A model generated the notes under the pieces. It was not told the origin of the DNA. It made no database searches and was given only the letters and a program-made list of their open reading frames with translations. A stretch of 64,000 nucleotides of DNA from JANWXD01 sp035575135 (GTDB lineage: Bacteria > Acidobacteriota > Terriglobia > Bryobacterales > Bryobacteraceae): positions 88,936 to 152,935 of the forward strand of contig DATLYE010000048.1 in NCBI GenBank assembly GCA_035575135.1, written 5' to 3'. The position numbers and the translations under genes are program-made. Position 1 is the first letter of the stretch; every line of letters begins with the position of its first letter. Shown here piece after piece: positions 1-8,332 of the stretch.

Positions 1-1
1 C

Positions 2-3000
2 ACCATGCGCTATGGGGAGGCGACTGACCTCTACGGCAACCGGGTCTCGCACCGGTGGGATCCGCGCGTCTGCCAGAAGGGTCTGGCGCTCACGCGCCGC
101 TTTTACGGAGATCGGCGCGTCAACCAGTGCATGGTTCGGGCGGGCTTCAAGCGGTGGTATGAGGATGGCTTTCCGCGCGACAAGGACGGCGTGCCGCCGC
201 GCAAGTACTTCAACCGCGGCCGCGACGAATGGGTGCGTGTCTCACATGACGAGGCGGCGCGCATCGTGGCGGCGGCGCTCGTGAATATCGCCACCACCTA
301 TAGCGGCGAGGAGGGGAAACGGAAGCTGCGGGCCCAGCACTACGACGAAGCCACCATCGAGGCCACGCAGGGAGCCGGCACCCAGACGCTGAAGTTTCGC
401 GGCGGCATGCCGCTTCTCGGTCTCACGCGCGTCTTCGGCCTGTACCGGATGGCCAATTCCATGGCGCTGCTCGACGCCAAGATCCGCAACGTCGGTCCGG
501 ACCGGGCGCTCGGCGGGCGGGGTTTTGACAACTACTCCTGGCACACCGACCTGCCGCCGGGTCACCCGATGGTGACGGGACAGCAGACCGTAGAGTTTGA
601 TCTTTCCGCAGTGGAACATGCTCGCATGGTGGTCGTCTGGGGCATGAATTGGATCACCACCAAGATGCCGGATTCCCACTGGCTGACCGAAGCGCGCCTG
701 AAGGGAACGCGGGTCGTGGTCATTGCTTGCGAGTACTCGGCCACGGCTTCCAAGGCCGATGACGTCATTGTCGTGCGTCCCGGCACCACCTCGGCGCTGG
801 CTCTGGGCCTGGTTCACGTGATTCTGCGCGACAAGCTCTACGACGCCGCCTACGTGAAGCAATGGACCGACCTGCCCATCCTGGTGCGCATGGATACGCT
901 CAAGTACCTGCGCGCGCAGGATGTTCTCGGTTCCGCACCGGCGGCGTTGCAGCAGACCCGCCTGCTGCGCGACGGCGAGCGGGAGCCGCCCCCGGCCGCT
1001 CACCGGGAAGCCATCGTCCCCGAAAAGATGCGCCTGGAGTGGGGAGACTTCGTGTGGTGGGATCGCACGACGAACTCCCCCAAACTCCTCACGCGGGACA
1101 TGGTGGGAAAGAATTCGACCGTGGGCGATCCCCTGCTGGAAGGAGCCGTGGAAGTGACGCTGGCCGGCGGCAAGCGCGTGCGGTGCCGGCCCGTGTTCGA
1201 CTTGATCAAGGAGTACGCGGCTCACTTCGATCCCAAAAGCGTCGAGGAGATGACCTGGGCTCCCGCTCAGGCGGTCGAATCCCTGGCGCGCGAAATCGCC
1301 CGCCAGCCGGGCACAACGCTGTTTGCCGTCGGGATGGGCCCGAATCAGTTCTTCAATAACGACAACAAGGATCGGGATATTTTCCTGCTGGCTGCGCTCA
1401 CGGGAAACGTGGGCAAGATCGGCGGCAACGTGGGCTCCTACGCGGGCAACTACCGCGTGGCGCTTTTCAACGGCGCGCCGCAGTATATCAACGAGAATCC
1501 CTTCGATATTGAGCTCGATCCCGCCAAGCCCGCACGGCCGCGCCAGTACTGGCGGCCGGAATCGGCGCACTACTACAACCATGAAGATCATCCGCTGCGG
1601 GTCGGTAACAGGCTCCTCACGGGCAAGACGCACATGCCTGCGCCGACCAAGGCGCTGTGGTTTGCCAACGCCAACTCGATTCTTGGCAACGTCAAGTGGC
1701 ACTACAACACCGTGATCAACGTTCTGCCGCGCATCGAAATGATCGCGGTGCAGGAGTGGTGGTGGACGGCCTCCTGCGAGTGGGCCGACGTGGTCTTCGG
1801 CGTGGACTCCTGGGCCGAGCTCAAACACCCCGACCTGACGGCTTCGGTCACCAACCCCTTCCTCCAGGTGTTTCCGCGCACGCCCCTCAAGCGCATCTTC
1901 AACACCATCGGCGACATTGAAGTTCTCGCCCTGGTGGGCGACAAGCTGGCGGAGCTCACCGGCGATCAGCGCTTCCGGGACTACTGGAAATTCGTCCGAG
2001 ACGGCCGCACGGACGTCTACCTGCAGCGCATCCTGGACTTCTCGACCAACACCCGCGGTTACCGGATTTCCGAGCTGGAAGCCAAAGCCCGGGAAGGGGT
2101 GCCGGCGCTGATGCTCAGCCGAACCACGCCCAAGGTGGTCGGCTACGAACAGGTCATGGACTCGCGGCCCTGGTATACCAAGAGCGGCCGGCTGGAATTC
2201 TACCGGGAAGAAGACGAGTTCATCGAGGCCGGCGAGAATCTCCCCGTCCACCGGGAGCCGGTGGATTCCACCTTTTACGAACCCAACGTCATCATCGCCC
2301 CTCCCCATGAAGCCCTGCGTCCGGCGGGACCGGAAGTCTACGGCGTCCGGCGCGACGACCTGCGCTGCGAGACGCGTTGCGGCCGCAATGTGGTGCTGAC
2401 CTGGGAGCAGGCCCGCCGGAGCGCCCATCCGCGTCTGAAAGAAGGGTTTCGGTTTATTTTCCACACGCCCAAGTACCGCCACGGAGCTCACACTACGCCC
2501 ATCGACACGGACATGGTGGCGGTCCTGTTCGGGCCGTTCGGCGATCTTTACCGGCATGATTCGCGCAGTCCCTTCGTCACCGAGGGCTACGTGGATATCA
2601 ACCCGGCCGACGCCAGGGAGCTGGGCATCGAGGACGGCGACTACGTCTGGATCGACCCCGACCCCGAGGACAGGCCGTTCCGCGGCTGGGAACGCAACCG
2701 CCGCGACATGGAATTCGCCCGGCTGCTGTGCCGGGCGCGCTACTACCCCGGCACTCCTCGCGGGGTGACGCGCATGTGGTTCAATATGTACGCTGCCACC
2801 CCGGGTTCTGTCGAAGGGCAAAAGACCCGCGCCGACGGCCTTGCCAAAAATCCCCGCACCAACTACCAGGCGATGTTCCGCTCCGGTTCACATCAGTCTG
2901 CAACACGCGGCTGGTTGAAGCCTACCTGGATGACGGACTCGCTCGTGCGCAAGAACCTGTTCGGACAAAGCATCGGCCGGGGCTTTCTGCCGGACGTGCA

Positions 3001-3175
3001 CTGTCCGACCGGTGCGCCGCGGGAAGCCATCGTCAAGATCACCAAGGCGGAGCCGGGCGGCCTCGGCGGGCAAGGCTTGTGGCTGCCGGCCTCCCTGGGT
3101 CTGCGCCCGCGCTATGAGTCGGCTGCCATGAGAAAGTACCTCGCCGGTAAGTTTGTCACGCGAAAGGAGAGCTAG
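2..3175 (+). CDS. NXR/Nar-like type II molybdopterin oxidoreductase, alpha (catalytic) subunit, 5'-truncated
   Basis: Catalytic subunit of a DMSO-reductase-superfamily type II enzyme, the group holding nitrate reductase NarG, nitrite oxidoreductase NxrA and the selenate, chlorate and dimethylsulfide enzymes. The frame is open to the window edge, so the N-terminus, with any Tat signal and the first FeS ligands (HxxxCxxxC), is missing. The last FS0 ligand is visible as the Cys of RVCQKG, about 23 residues after the first visible Met. The Mo-ligand Asp lies in HTDLPPGHP (Asp about 182 from that Met). The C-terminal half (HTPKYRHGAHTTP, GSHQSATRGWLKP, VHCPTGAPREA) resembles, from memory, the periplasmic NXR group of Nitrospira and anammox bacteria more than cytoplasmic NarG. 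It is followed after 2 nt by the beta subunit, then gamma and chaperone genes. Substrate and direction cannot be decided from sequence: nitrate reduction, nitrite oxidation or another oxyanion. Confidence 0.9.
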   Translation, partial: TMRYGEATDLYGNRVSHRWDPRVCQKGLALTRRFYGDRRVNQCMVRAGFKRWYEDGFPRDKDGVPPRKYFNRGRDEWVRVSHDEAARIVAAALVNIATTYSGEEGKRKLRAQHYDEATIEATQGAGTQTLKFRGGMPLLGLTRVFGLYRMANSMALLDAKIRNVGPDRALGGRGFDNYSWHTDLPPGHPMVTGQQTVEFDLSAVEHARMVVVWGMNWITTKMPDSHWLTEARLKGTRVVVIACEYSATASKADDVIVVRPGTTSALALGLVHVILRDKLYDAAYVKQWTDLPILVRMDTLKYLRAQDVLGSAPAALQQTRLLRDGEREPPPAAHREAIVPEKMRLEWGDFVWWDRTTNSPKLLTRDMVGKNSTVGDPLLEGAVEVTLAGGKRVRCRPVFDLIKEYAAHFDPKSVEEMTWAPAQAVESLAREIARQPGTTLFAVGMGPNQFFNNDNKDRDIFLLAALTGNVGKIGGNVGSYAGNYRVALFNGAPQYINENPFDIELDPAKPARPRQYWRPESAHYYNHEDHPLRVGNRLLTGKTHMPAPTKALWFANANSILGNVKWHYNTVINVLPRIEMIAVQEWWWTASCEWADVVFGVDSWAELKHPDLTASVTNPFLQVFPRTPLKRIFNTIGDIEVLALVGDKLAELTGDQRFRDYWKFVRDGRTDVYLQRILDFSTNTRGYRISELEAKAREGVPALMLSRTTPKVVGYEQVMDSRPWYTKSGRLEFYREEDEFIEAGENLPVHREPVDSTFYEPNVIIAPPHEALRPAGPEVYGVRRDDLRCETRCGRNVVLTWEQARRSAHPRLKEGFRFIFHTPKYRHGAHTTPIDTDMVAVLFGPFGDLYRHDSRSPFVTEGYVDINPADARELGIEDGDYVWIDPDPEDRPFRGWERNRRDMEFARLLCRARYYPGTPRGVTRMWFNMYAATPGSVEGQKTRADGLAKNPRTNYQAMFRSGSHQSATRGWLKPTWMTDSLVRKNLFGQSIGRGFLPDVHCPTGAPREAIVKITKAEPGGLGGQGLWLPASLGLRPRYESAAMRKYLAGKFVTRKES

Positions 3176-3177
3176 CC

Positions 3178-4305
3178 ATGGCCCGCGTTTATAACTGGCA
3201 GATCGGCCGGGAAATGTCTTACTGGTATCCTGAGAACCGCCCGCAGAAGCAGTTCGCCGCCGTTTTCGACATCAACAAATGCATCGCCTGCCAGACGTGC
3301 ACCTTGGCGTGCAAAACCACCTGGACGTCCGGCAAGGGCCAGGAGTACATGCTCTGGAACAACGTAGAAACCAAACCCTACGGCTTCTATCCCCTGGCAT
3401 GGGATCTGAAACTGCTTGAAATGCTCAACGGGCAGCGGTGGAACGGCGGGGTCTACGAAGGCGAGACGATTTTCGAGTGTGCCCCGGCCGGCGAGCGCGT
3501 CCTGGGCTGGAAACCGGAATCCCAGGACTACGCCTACCCCAACGTGGGCGAGGACGATTGCAGCGGCGAGGTGCACAAGGGGGCCAGTTGCGCTCTGCCG
3601 CACACTTACTGGTTCTTTTATCTCGCCCGTATCTGTAACCACTGCACCTACCCGGCATGTCTGGCGGCATGCCCGCGCGGCTCCATCTACAAGCGGCCGG
3701 AAGACGGCATCGTTCTTCTCGATCAGGGGCGGTGCCGCGGCTATCAGGAATGCGTCAAAGGGTGTCCTTACAAGAAAGTCTTCTTCAACCCCATGACCGG
3801 CACCTCGGAGAAGTGCATTGCCTGCTTTCCCAAGATCGAGCAGGGGCTCCAGCCCCAATGCTTTGTCAATTGCATCGGCAAGATCCGTCTGGCGGGCTGG
3901 ATTTCCCCGCCGGGTAAGGCCCGCGCCGACAATCCGATTGACTATCTGGTCCACATCCGTAAAGTCGCCTTGCCGTTGTTTCCGCAGTTCGGTCTGGAGC
4001 CCAACGTTTACTACATTCCGCCGGTACACGTCCCGGTGCCGTTTCTTGAGCAGTTGTTCGGCCCGGGCGTTTCCGAGGCGATCCGTGTCTACCGGTCCGC
4101 ACCGAAAGATCCGGACTTGTCCGGCTTGCTGTGTCTGTTCGGCTCGACCGAGGCGATCGTAGCGCGGTGGCGCCGCCAAGGCGAGTTCGTATCCGGCATG
4201 GACGAAAGAGGCGCCGAAGTCGTGCGAGTTCCCCTGCGCGAGCCGGTCGAGGTGCGGCCGGCTTTTGACTCGCGCCACCAAATCGTCCGGATCAACTGTC
4301 CCTGA
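3178..4305 (+). CDS. NXR/Nar-like iron-sulfur beta subunit (four FeS clusters)
   Basis: Electron-transfer subunit of 375 aa that relays electrons between the molybdenum subunit and the heme-b subunit. Four Cys groups are visible: C35-C38-C41-C45 (CIACQTCTLAC), CNHCTYPACLAACP, CRGYQECVKGCP and CIACFPKIEQ followed by CFVNC. Tyr in CRGYQEC replaces the Trp of NarH, as in periplasmic type II enzymes, where a [3Fe-4S] or [4Fe-4S] cluster sits. The opening (VYNWQIGR, GKGQEYMLWNNVETKPYG) matches, from memory, the NxrB pattern of Nitrospira; that protein has Asp at the position of C45, so the Cys here is a real difference. No signal peptide is present, as expected for a partner exported with a Tat-bearing alpha subunit. 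The Shine-Dalgarno AAAGGAG overlaps the end of the alpha gene, two nucleotides before this ATG. Confidence 0.92.
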   Translation: MARVYNWQIGREMSYWYPENRPQKQFAAVFDINKCIACQTCTLACKTTWTSGKGQEYMLWNNVETKPYGFYPLAWDLKLLEMLNGQRWNGGVYEGETIFECAPAGERVLGWKPESQDYAYPNVGEDDCSGEVHKGASCALPHTYWFFYLARICNHCTYPACLAACPRGSIYKRPEDGIVLLDQGRCRGYQECVKGCPYKKVFFNPMTGTSEKCIACFPKIEQGLQPQCFVNCIGKIRLAGWISPPGKARADNPIDYLVHIRKVALPLFPQFGLEPNVYYIPPVHVPVPFLEQLFGPGVSEAIRVYRSAPKDPDLSGLLCLFGSTEAIVARWRRQGEFVSGMDERGAEVVRVPLREPVEVRPAFDSRHQIVRINCP

Positions 4306-4316
4306 GGAGGTGCCGC

Positions 4317-5180
4317 GTGGGTGTCTTGAGAAAACGGTCACTTTGGGTGGTGGCGCTGCTGGCTGCGGGCTCTGCCGCCTGTCGGCGGGGACCGGTTCGC
4401 AGCACCGAGGTCGTGGCGGTGGTTGTGGACCGGATCCCGATGGATCCGGCCGCACGGGCGTGGGAGCAGGCGCCCGAGCATCTGGCGCGCCTGCTGCTTC
4501 AGGACTTGGTCGAGCCGCGCCTGCTTGAGCCTTCCACACCCGAGGTGCGCGTGCGAGCCGTGGCCTCTCAAACCGAGATTGCCTTCCGGCTGGAGTGGCC
4601 CGACAGCGGGCGCGACGATCTGCCCGGGCCGGGGCGGTTCGTGGATGCCTGTGCCGTTCAACTGCCCCGCAAGCTCGAGCCCGAGCCGCCGGATCCGCAG
4701 ATGGGTGCAAGCGGGCGTCCGGTCGAAATCACCTACTGGCGTGCCGACTGGCAGGCCTCTTCGGACGGCCGCCGCGACGATATTCGCGAGTACTATCCCC
4801 ATGCGGCCGTGGATCACTATCCTTTCCAGGCTCCGCCGCTCCGGCCCGGCTCGCCGGAGCAGCGGGAAATGGCGCGGCTGTACGCCCCTGCCGAAGCGGC
4901 CGGCAACCGCCGCAGCGGCCCGCGCGAGGTGCCGGTGGAGGATCTGGTGGCCGAAGGGCCGGGAACGCTGGCGCCGGCGGAAAAGACTGTCTCTCGCGGA
5001 AGGGGCCTGTATTCCGGGCGCCAGTGGCGCGTGGTCCTGGTGCGGCCGCTTCCTGCCGGCCTTACCCCCCGGATGAGAACGCAGGTTGCCTTTGCGGTGT
5101 GGCAGGGGTCGCACGGGGAGACCGGCTCGCGGAAGATGCGGACGGGATGGATCCCGCTGCTCTTAAAGGGGGCCCAGTGA
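4317..5180 (+). CDS. Type II DMSO reductase family heme-b gamma subunit (EbdC/DdhC/SerC-like), exported
   Basis: Protein of 287 aa with a GTG start behind a strong GAGGAGG Shine-Dalgarno site. It looks like the membrane-associated or periplasmic heme-b subunit of type II molybdoenzymes (ethylbenzene dehydrogenase gamma family). The likely axial ligands are Met129 in DPQMGASGRP, just before ITYWRADWQ, and Lys273 in SRKMRTGW, matching the Met/Lys pair known in EbdC. The N-terminus is a short hydrophobic signal ending in GSAAC, an imperfect lipobox, so it may be a lipoprotein; most family members are soluble periplasmic proteins. It lacks the five helices of a NarI quinol oxidase, so electrons probably pass to or from a periplasmic cytochrome. 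Its TGA overlaps the next gene's GTG (GTGA). Confidence 0.85.
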   Translation: MGVLRKRSLWVVALLAAGSAACRRGPVRSTEVVAVVVDRIPMDPAARAWEQAPEHLARLLLQDLVEPRLLEPSTPEVRVRAVASQTEIAFRLEWPDSGRDDLPGPGRFVDACAVQLPRKLEPEPPDPQMGASGRPVEITYWRADWQASSDGRRDDIREYYPHAAVDHYPFQAPPLRPGSPEQREMARLYAPAEAAGNRRSGPREVPVEDLVAEGPGTLAPAEKTVSRGRGLYSGRQWRVVLVRPLPAGLTPRMRTQVAFAVWQGSHGETGSRKMRTGWIPLLLKGAQ

Positions 5181-5815
5181 ACAGCGTGCACATCGCCGAT
5201 CCGAGCCAGAGGGAACGGCTCCTCGAGGCTGCCGAGTGGCGCCTGCTCGGACTGCTGTTTGAGCCTCCGTCACCGGTGTGGCGCGAGCAGGTGCGCGCCC
5301 TGATGTCGGAGACGGGGTGTGCGCCGCTGCGAGCTGCCGCGCAGGCGGCTCTCGAAGAGGCCAGGGAAGGCCTGTTTCACACCGTCTTCGGACCGGGCGG
5401 GTCCGCCCCTGCACGCGAAGCTTCCTGCACGCAGGCCGTGGAACTCGGTAGCCTGATGGCCGAACTCACCGCCTACTACGAAGCATTCGGCTATCACCCC
5501 GCCATCGCCGAACCGCCGGACCATGTCGCCGTCGAGATCGGTTTCATGGCTTACCTGCGGCTCAAGGAAGCCTACGCACTGGCTTGTGAAGACGCCGAGC
5601 GGGCGCAGCTCACGGCCGAGGCGGCCGAACGGTTTCTCCGCCAACACCTCCGGGTTGTGGCCGGCCCTCTGGCATCCGCGCTACGATCCTCGGGCATAGG
5701 CTACCTCGAGCTGGCGGGCCAAGAGCTGATGCGCCGGGCGGGTGCGGAGGCAACCGCGGCCCGAGCCGTCCTGCCCGTATTGGACGACGCATTCGATTGC
5801 GACGCCGGCGGTTGA
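5177..5815 (+). CDS. TorD/DmsD-family molybdoenzyme maturation chaperone
   Basis: All-helical cytoplasmic chaperone of 212 aa, expected to bind the Tat signal of the alpha subunit and hold it until the molybdenum cofactor is inserted. Family features are the N-terminal WRLLGLLFEPP stretch, the GLFHTVFGPGG segment and the central ELTAYYEAFGYHP followed by PDHVAVEIGFMAYL, corresponding to the conserved P-D-H-x3-E/ExxF pattern of TorD-like proteins. The start is the GTG that overlaps the TGA of the gamma gene by 4 nt (GTGA), so translation is probably coupled. The frame stays open far upstream of this GTG across the gamma gene, but that part is antisense-like composition and not family sequence. 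It closes the four-gene operon. Confidence 0.88.
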   Translation: MNSVHIADPSQRERLLEAAEWRLLGLLFEPPSPVWREQVRALMSETGCAPLRAAAQAALEEAREGLFHTVFGPGGSAPAREASCTQAVELGSLMAELTAYYEAFGYHPAIAEPPDHVAVEIGFMAYLRLKEAYALACEDAERAQLTAEAAERFLRQHLRVVAGPLASALRSSGIGYLELAGQELMRRAGAEATAARAVLPVLDDAFDCDAGG

Positions 5816-5940
5816 AGCGCATCGGCGCCTGCTCCGACTCCCGCACGGTGGGCCGGGCGGCGCCCCGCGGCGTCTCAGCCGGCATCGAATCGCGGTCTCC
5901 TCAGGGCCGCCATTGGTGACAATCGCCGTCCCGATGGAAC

Positions 5941-5968
5941 AAAAAAGGGGTGCTGTGTCGCACCCCTT
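5941..5968 (-). terminator. Rho-independent terminator of the doxX gene
   Basis: A perfect 9-bp stem (AAGGGGTGC / GCACCCCTT, 5945-5953 with 5960-5968) and 6-nt loop, read on the minus strand and followed by six T (the A-run 5941-5946 on the plus strand). It lies about 20 nt past the doxX stop codon. There is no T-run on the plus side, so it should act in one direction only. The rest of 5816-5988 shows no other feature. Confidence 0.88.
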
Positions 5969-5988
5969 GCACGGGAAGGTTGGCTCGC

Positions 5989-6450
5989 TCAGTTCGCCTG
6001 GGCTGCCACGGGCTGGCTGGAGGGTGTCTTCTTCGTACGAGCCGCGACAAGGTTGTCCAGGGCGAAAGCGCCCGGACCTGCCAGAAAGAGGCTCACATTC
6101 GCGGCGAACAGCACCAGAGTGTACTCGAAGCCGGCCGGCAGGAAGAACCCGTTCTTCAGGTGAACGGTCGCCGCCGCCACCAGCATGGTGGCCGCCAGCG
6201 GGATGGCTGCCCAGCGGGTGAAGAGCCCGAACATCAGGAGCAACCCGCCAAGCAGCTCGATGCCGGCGACGAGCGGGCCAAACAGACCCGGCGCAGGAAT
6301 GCCGAGCTGGCTCAGGAACGTTGTAAATCCGCCCACGCCGTCTACAAAGAATTTCTTCCAGCCGTGGGCGAAAAAGACAACCCCTGTCACCAGCCGTAAG
6401 ACCCCGATGGCCCAGCCCTGGCTCACAGGTGAATCCAGAAGCTTGAACAT
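5989..6450 (-). CDS. DoxX family membrane protein
   Basis: Small integral membrane protein of 153 aa with four hydrophobic helices. The first helix carries the DoxX signature (LRLVTGVVFFAHGWKKF), followed by GIPAPGLFGPLVAGIELLGGLLLMFG and AAIPLAATMLVAAATVH. DoxX proteins are linked to thiosulfate:quinone oxidoreductase in archaea and to redox stress in bacteria; the exact role here is unknown. The start at 6450 was chosen because GGAGGTGA sits 4 nt upstream of it on the minus strand, whereas the in-frame ATG at 6465 overlaps that Shine-Dalgarno site. Single-gene unit ending in a clear terminator. Confidence 0.88.
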   Translation of the reverse strand: MFKLLDSPVSQGWAIGVLRLVTGVVFFAHGWKKFFVDGVGGFTTFLSQLGIPAPGLFGPLVAGIELLGGLLLMFGLFTRWAAIPLAATMLVAAATVHLKNGFFLPAGFEYTLVLFAANVSLFLAGPGAFALDNLVAARTKKTPSSQPVAAQAN

Positions 6451-6524
6451 CGCACTCACCTCCATGGGGATCGGGATTCAGAGAAAGGTGAACCGGCGGC
6501 GCGGACCGCACCGCCGGCAAGCAC

Positions 6525-7022
6525 CTACGCAGCAGGCTGGACGACTTGCAGGTTGCGCGCTGCCTGCCGGATGACCCGGGCACGGGCGTACATCGCCCTG
6601 GCGTTATTCGTCAGAGTGTTTCGCTGCCAGAGCAACTGCTTATCCGCCAGCACCCGGTACGTCTCGTTGACGAAAAGGGTAAGCGTGGCCAAACCGGCTT
6701 TCATCCGCTCCAGTTCTCGAGCTTGCGCCTCGGTCAGCTTCGGTTCATTGCGCTCGAAGGAAGAAATCATCCGGCGGAGGCTCCGGACGTGGTCTTCGAG
6801 GATGCCCATCTGAGAATAGACCCAGCGCCAGTCCGGCGATGTGGACCGCAAGTACGCCTCAAGCTGGGCGGCCTCCCGCTGGGCATCCGCCGCCGCACGA
6901 GCGATCGCCTTCAGGTCCGAAGCAACCGGTCCGATGACCACGCATTTGGTTTCGAGAGCAAAGGACGAGACGGTGAGAATCAGCAGGAGCGCGAACAGAC
7001 GCGAAACCACACCGATCCTCAT
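6525..7022 (-). CDS. Secreted helical protein of unknown function
   Basis: Unrecognised protein of 165 aa. Residues 1-22 (MRIGVVSRLFALLLILTVSSFA) form a signal peptide. The remainder is strongly alpha-helical and charged, with heptad-like stretches (ADAQREAAQLEAYLRS, LEDHVRSLRRMISSFER, EARELERMKAGLATL pattern), suggesting a periplasmic coiled coil or helical bundle. Only one Cys (mature residue near 5) is present. The AGGAGGTGATGTGCG spacing to ATG gives a strong ribosome binding site. Upstream lies a 136-nt region with two inverted repeats (see the repeat at 7058-7074). It is followed after 74 nt by doxX on the same strand, so the two could share a transcript, though nothing proves it. Confidence 0.7.
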   Translation of the reverse strand: MRIGVVSRLFALLLILTVSSFALETKCVVIGPVASDLKAIARAAADAQREAAQLEAYLRSTSPDWRWVYSQMGILEDHVRSLRRMISSFERNEPKLTEAQARELERMKAGLATLTLFVNETYRVLADKQLLWQRNTLTNNARAMYARARVIRQAARNLQVVQPAA

Positions 7023-7057
7023 CGCACATCACCTCCTCTCGATGGAATTCTGGAATT

Positions 7058-7074
7058 CCCCGGCCACGCCGGGG
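7058..7074. repeat. Perfect 7-bp hairpin in a divergent intergenic region
   Basis: CCCCGGC, loop CAC, GCCGGGG. On the minus strand it would lie in the 5' untranslated region of the secreted helical protein; directly beside it is a second inverted repeat, GAATTC-CA-type, at 7046-7057. No T-run follows on either strand, so this is not a typical terminator. It may structure the leader or serve as an operator. Confidence 0.5.
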
Positions 7075-7159
7075 TTCGATCTCGCTTTAGAAGGATGCAC
7101 AGGTCCGGCGGAAGGTTTCGACGTTTTTCCGCCGCCAAGTGTGAGAATCTAGAAGGTCT

Positions 7160-8314
7160 GTGCTGACCAAGGACGACGTACGCTTCGTGCACGAACGAAT
7201 TGCGCCGCACGCCGCGCCGGTGCTTTCCCTTTACGCGGACGTCAATCCCGGCAGGCCGGAGAATGCCCGCCGGGCCTGGGTCATCCGGGTCAAGAACGCT
7301 CTGCGTGAACTGGAGCTGCCGGAGGAAGTGCGGGCGCGGGTGGTGGATGCCCTGGAAGAGCAGGTGATCCCCGAAGCGCGGACCCTCGTGTTGTTCGCTT
7401 CGCGGGACCTGTTCCGGCGCTACGACCTGCACTGCGAGCTCCCGGTAGTGGATCTGGCGCACGGCCGCGTGGAGGCGCGCTGGGGCGAGCCCTACGTAAC
7501 GCCGCTCGTCTACGCCATGGATGAGTATGAACGCGCCGGAATTCTGTGGCTCGAAGGGGAGCGGTGGCGCTTCTTCGAGGTCTTCCTCGGGGAGATTCAG
7601 GAAGCGGAGCAGATCTTTGCCGCGGTGGATCCCGAGGATTGGCAGCGGCTCCGGGAATACGATCGGTCGCGGGGCGCCGCTCTGGCACGGCCCCATCCGT
7701 ATCCGGACCGGGACAAGTACTCCCGGCGGCTGGAGGCTTGGGGCTACCGGTTCCTGCGCCGGCTGGGCCACTTGGTGGAGCGCGCCGTGGCCGAACGCGA
7801 GATTCACCGTCTCGTGCTGCTCGGCCGTCAGGAGGCAACCCGGAATTTCGAGCAGTGCCTGTCGCGGGCCATGCGCGGGCGCGTGGTTGCTCACACGAGC
7901 GAGACGCCGCCGCCGGATGCGTCTCCGCGGCTGGTGCTGGAAACGGTCGGTCCGGTTTTAGAGGCGGCCGAGCGGGCGCAGGAACTGCGGCTGCTCGAGA
8001 GCGTCTGCTCCCAGCCGGGAGTCTGGGGGCTCAGCGCCACCCTTGAGGCCCTTCAGCAAGGGCGGCTGGCGGTACTGGTGGCCCCGTGGACCCTGGAGGC
8101 CCGCGTGTGGCAGTGTCCGGACGGCTGGGTGGCGGCATCCCGCCAGGAGGCCCTCGCCCTCTGTGCCGACCCCGGGCCGAAAGAGGTTCCCCTGCGGGAC
8201 CACATCGCAGAACTGGCGGCCGACTTCGCCGCCCGCCTGGAGTTCGTGCGGGGCGAGGCCGAACGCCGGCTGACGGCGGAGCTCGGGGGGCTCGCCGGTC
8301 TGCTGCGATGGTAA
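7160..8314 (+). CDS. baeRF/VLRF1-type eRF1-like protein
   Basis: Protein of 384 aa resembling the bacterial and archaeal eRF1-like families (baeRF; VLRF1-type release factors), thought from their fold to act on stalled ribosomes. Recognisable parts are VLSLYADVNPG near the N-terminus, the ARTLVLFASRDLFRRYDL strand, the middle domain segment RWRFFEVFLGEIQEAEQIF, and the C-terminal YRFLRRLGHLVERAVAEREIHRLVLLG, which is Rossmann-like as in the eRF1 C-domain. No GGQ motif is present, as in several baeRF families, so peptidyl-tRNA hydrolysis cannot be assumed. GTG start with AGAAGG about 3 nt upstream. A rhomboid and an SDH-type protease follow on the same strand, with 18-nt and 1-nt gaps. Confidence 0.65.
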   Translation: MLTKDDVRFVHERIAPHAAPVLSLYADVNPGRPENARRAWVIRVKNALRELELPEEVRARVVDALEEQVIPEARTLVLFASRDLFRRYDLHCELPVVDLAHGRVEARWGEPYVTPLVYAMDEYERAGILWLEGERWRFFEVFLGEIQEAEQIFAAVDPEDWQRLREYDRSRGAALARPHPYPDRDKYSRRLEAWGYRFLRRLGHLVERAVAEREIHRLVLLGRQEATRNFEQCLSRAMRGRVVAHTSETPPPDASPRLVLETVGPVLEAAERAQELRLLESVCSQPGVWGLSATLEALQQGRLAVLVAPWTLEARVWQCPDGWVAASRQEALALCADPGPKEVPLRDHIAELAADFAARLEFVRGEAERRLTAELGGLAGLLRW

Positions 8315-8332
8315 GATGAGCCACGGTCGCTG

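Noticed and set aside
242..2821. Open frame of about 860 codons on the minus strand opposite the alpha subunit gene
   Set aside because: It mirrors codon bias of the real GC-rich gene, has no family motif, and the plus strand encodes a clear molybdoenzyme.
3172..4710. Open frame of about 510 codons on the minus strand across the beta and gamma genes
   Set aside because: Spans a gene boundary and two real genes with intact FeS and heme motifs on the plus strand; a compositional shadow.
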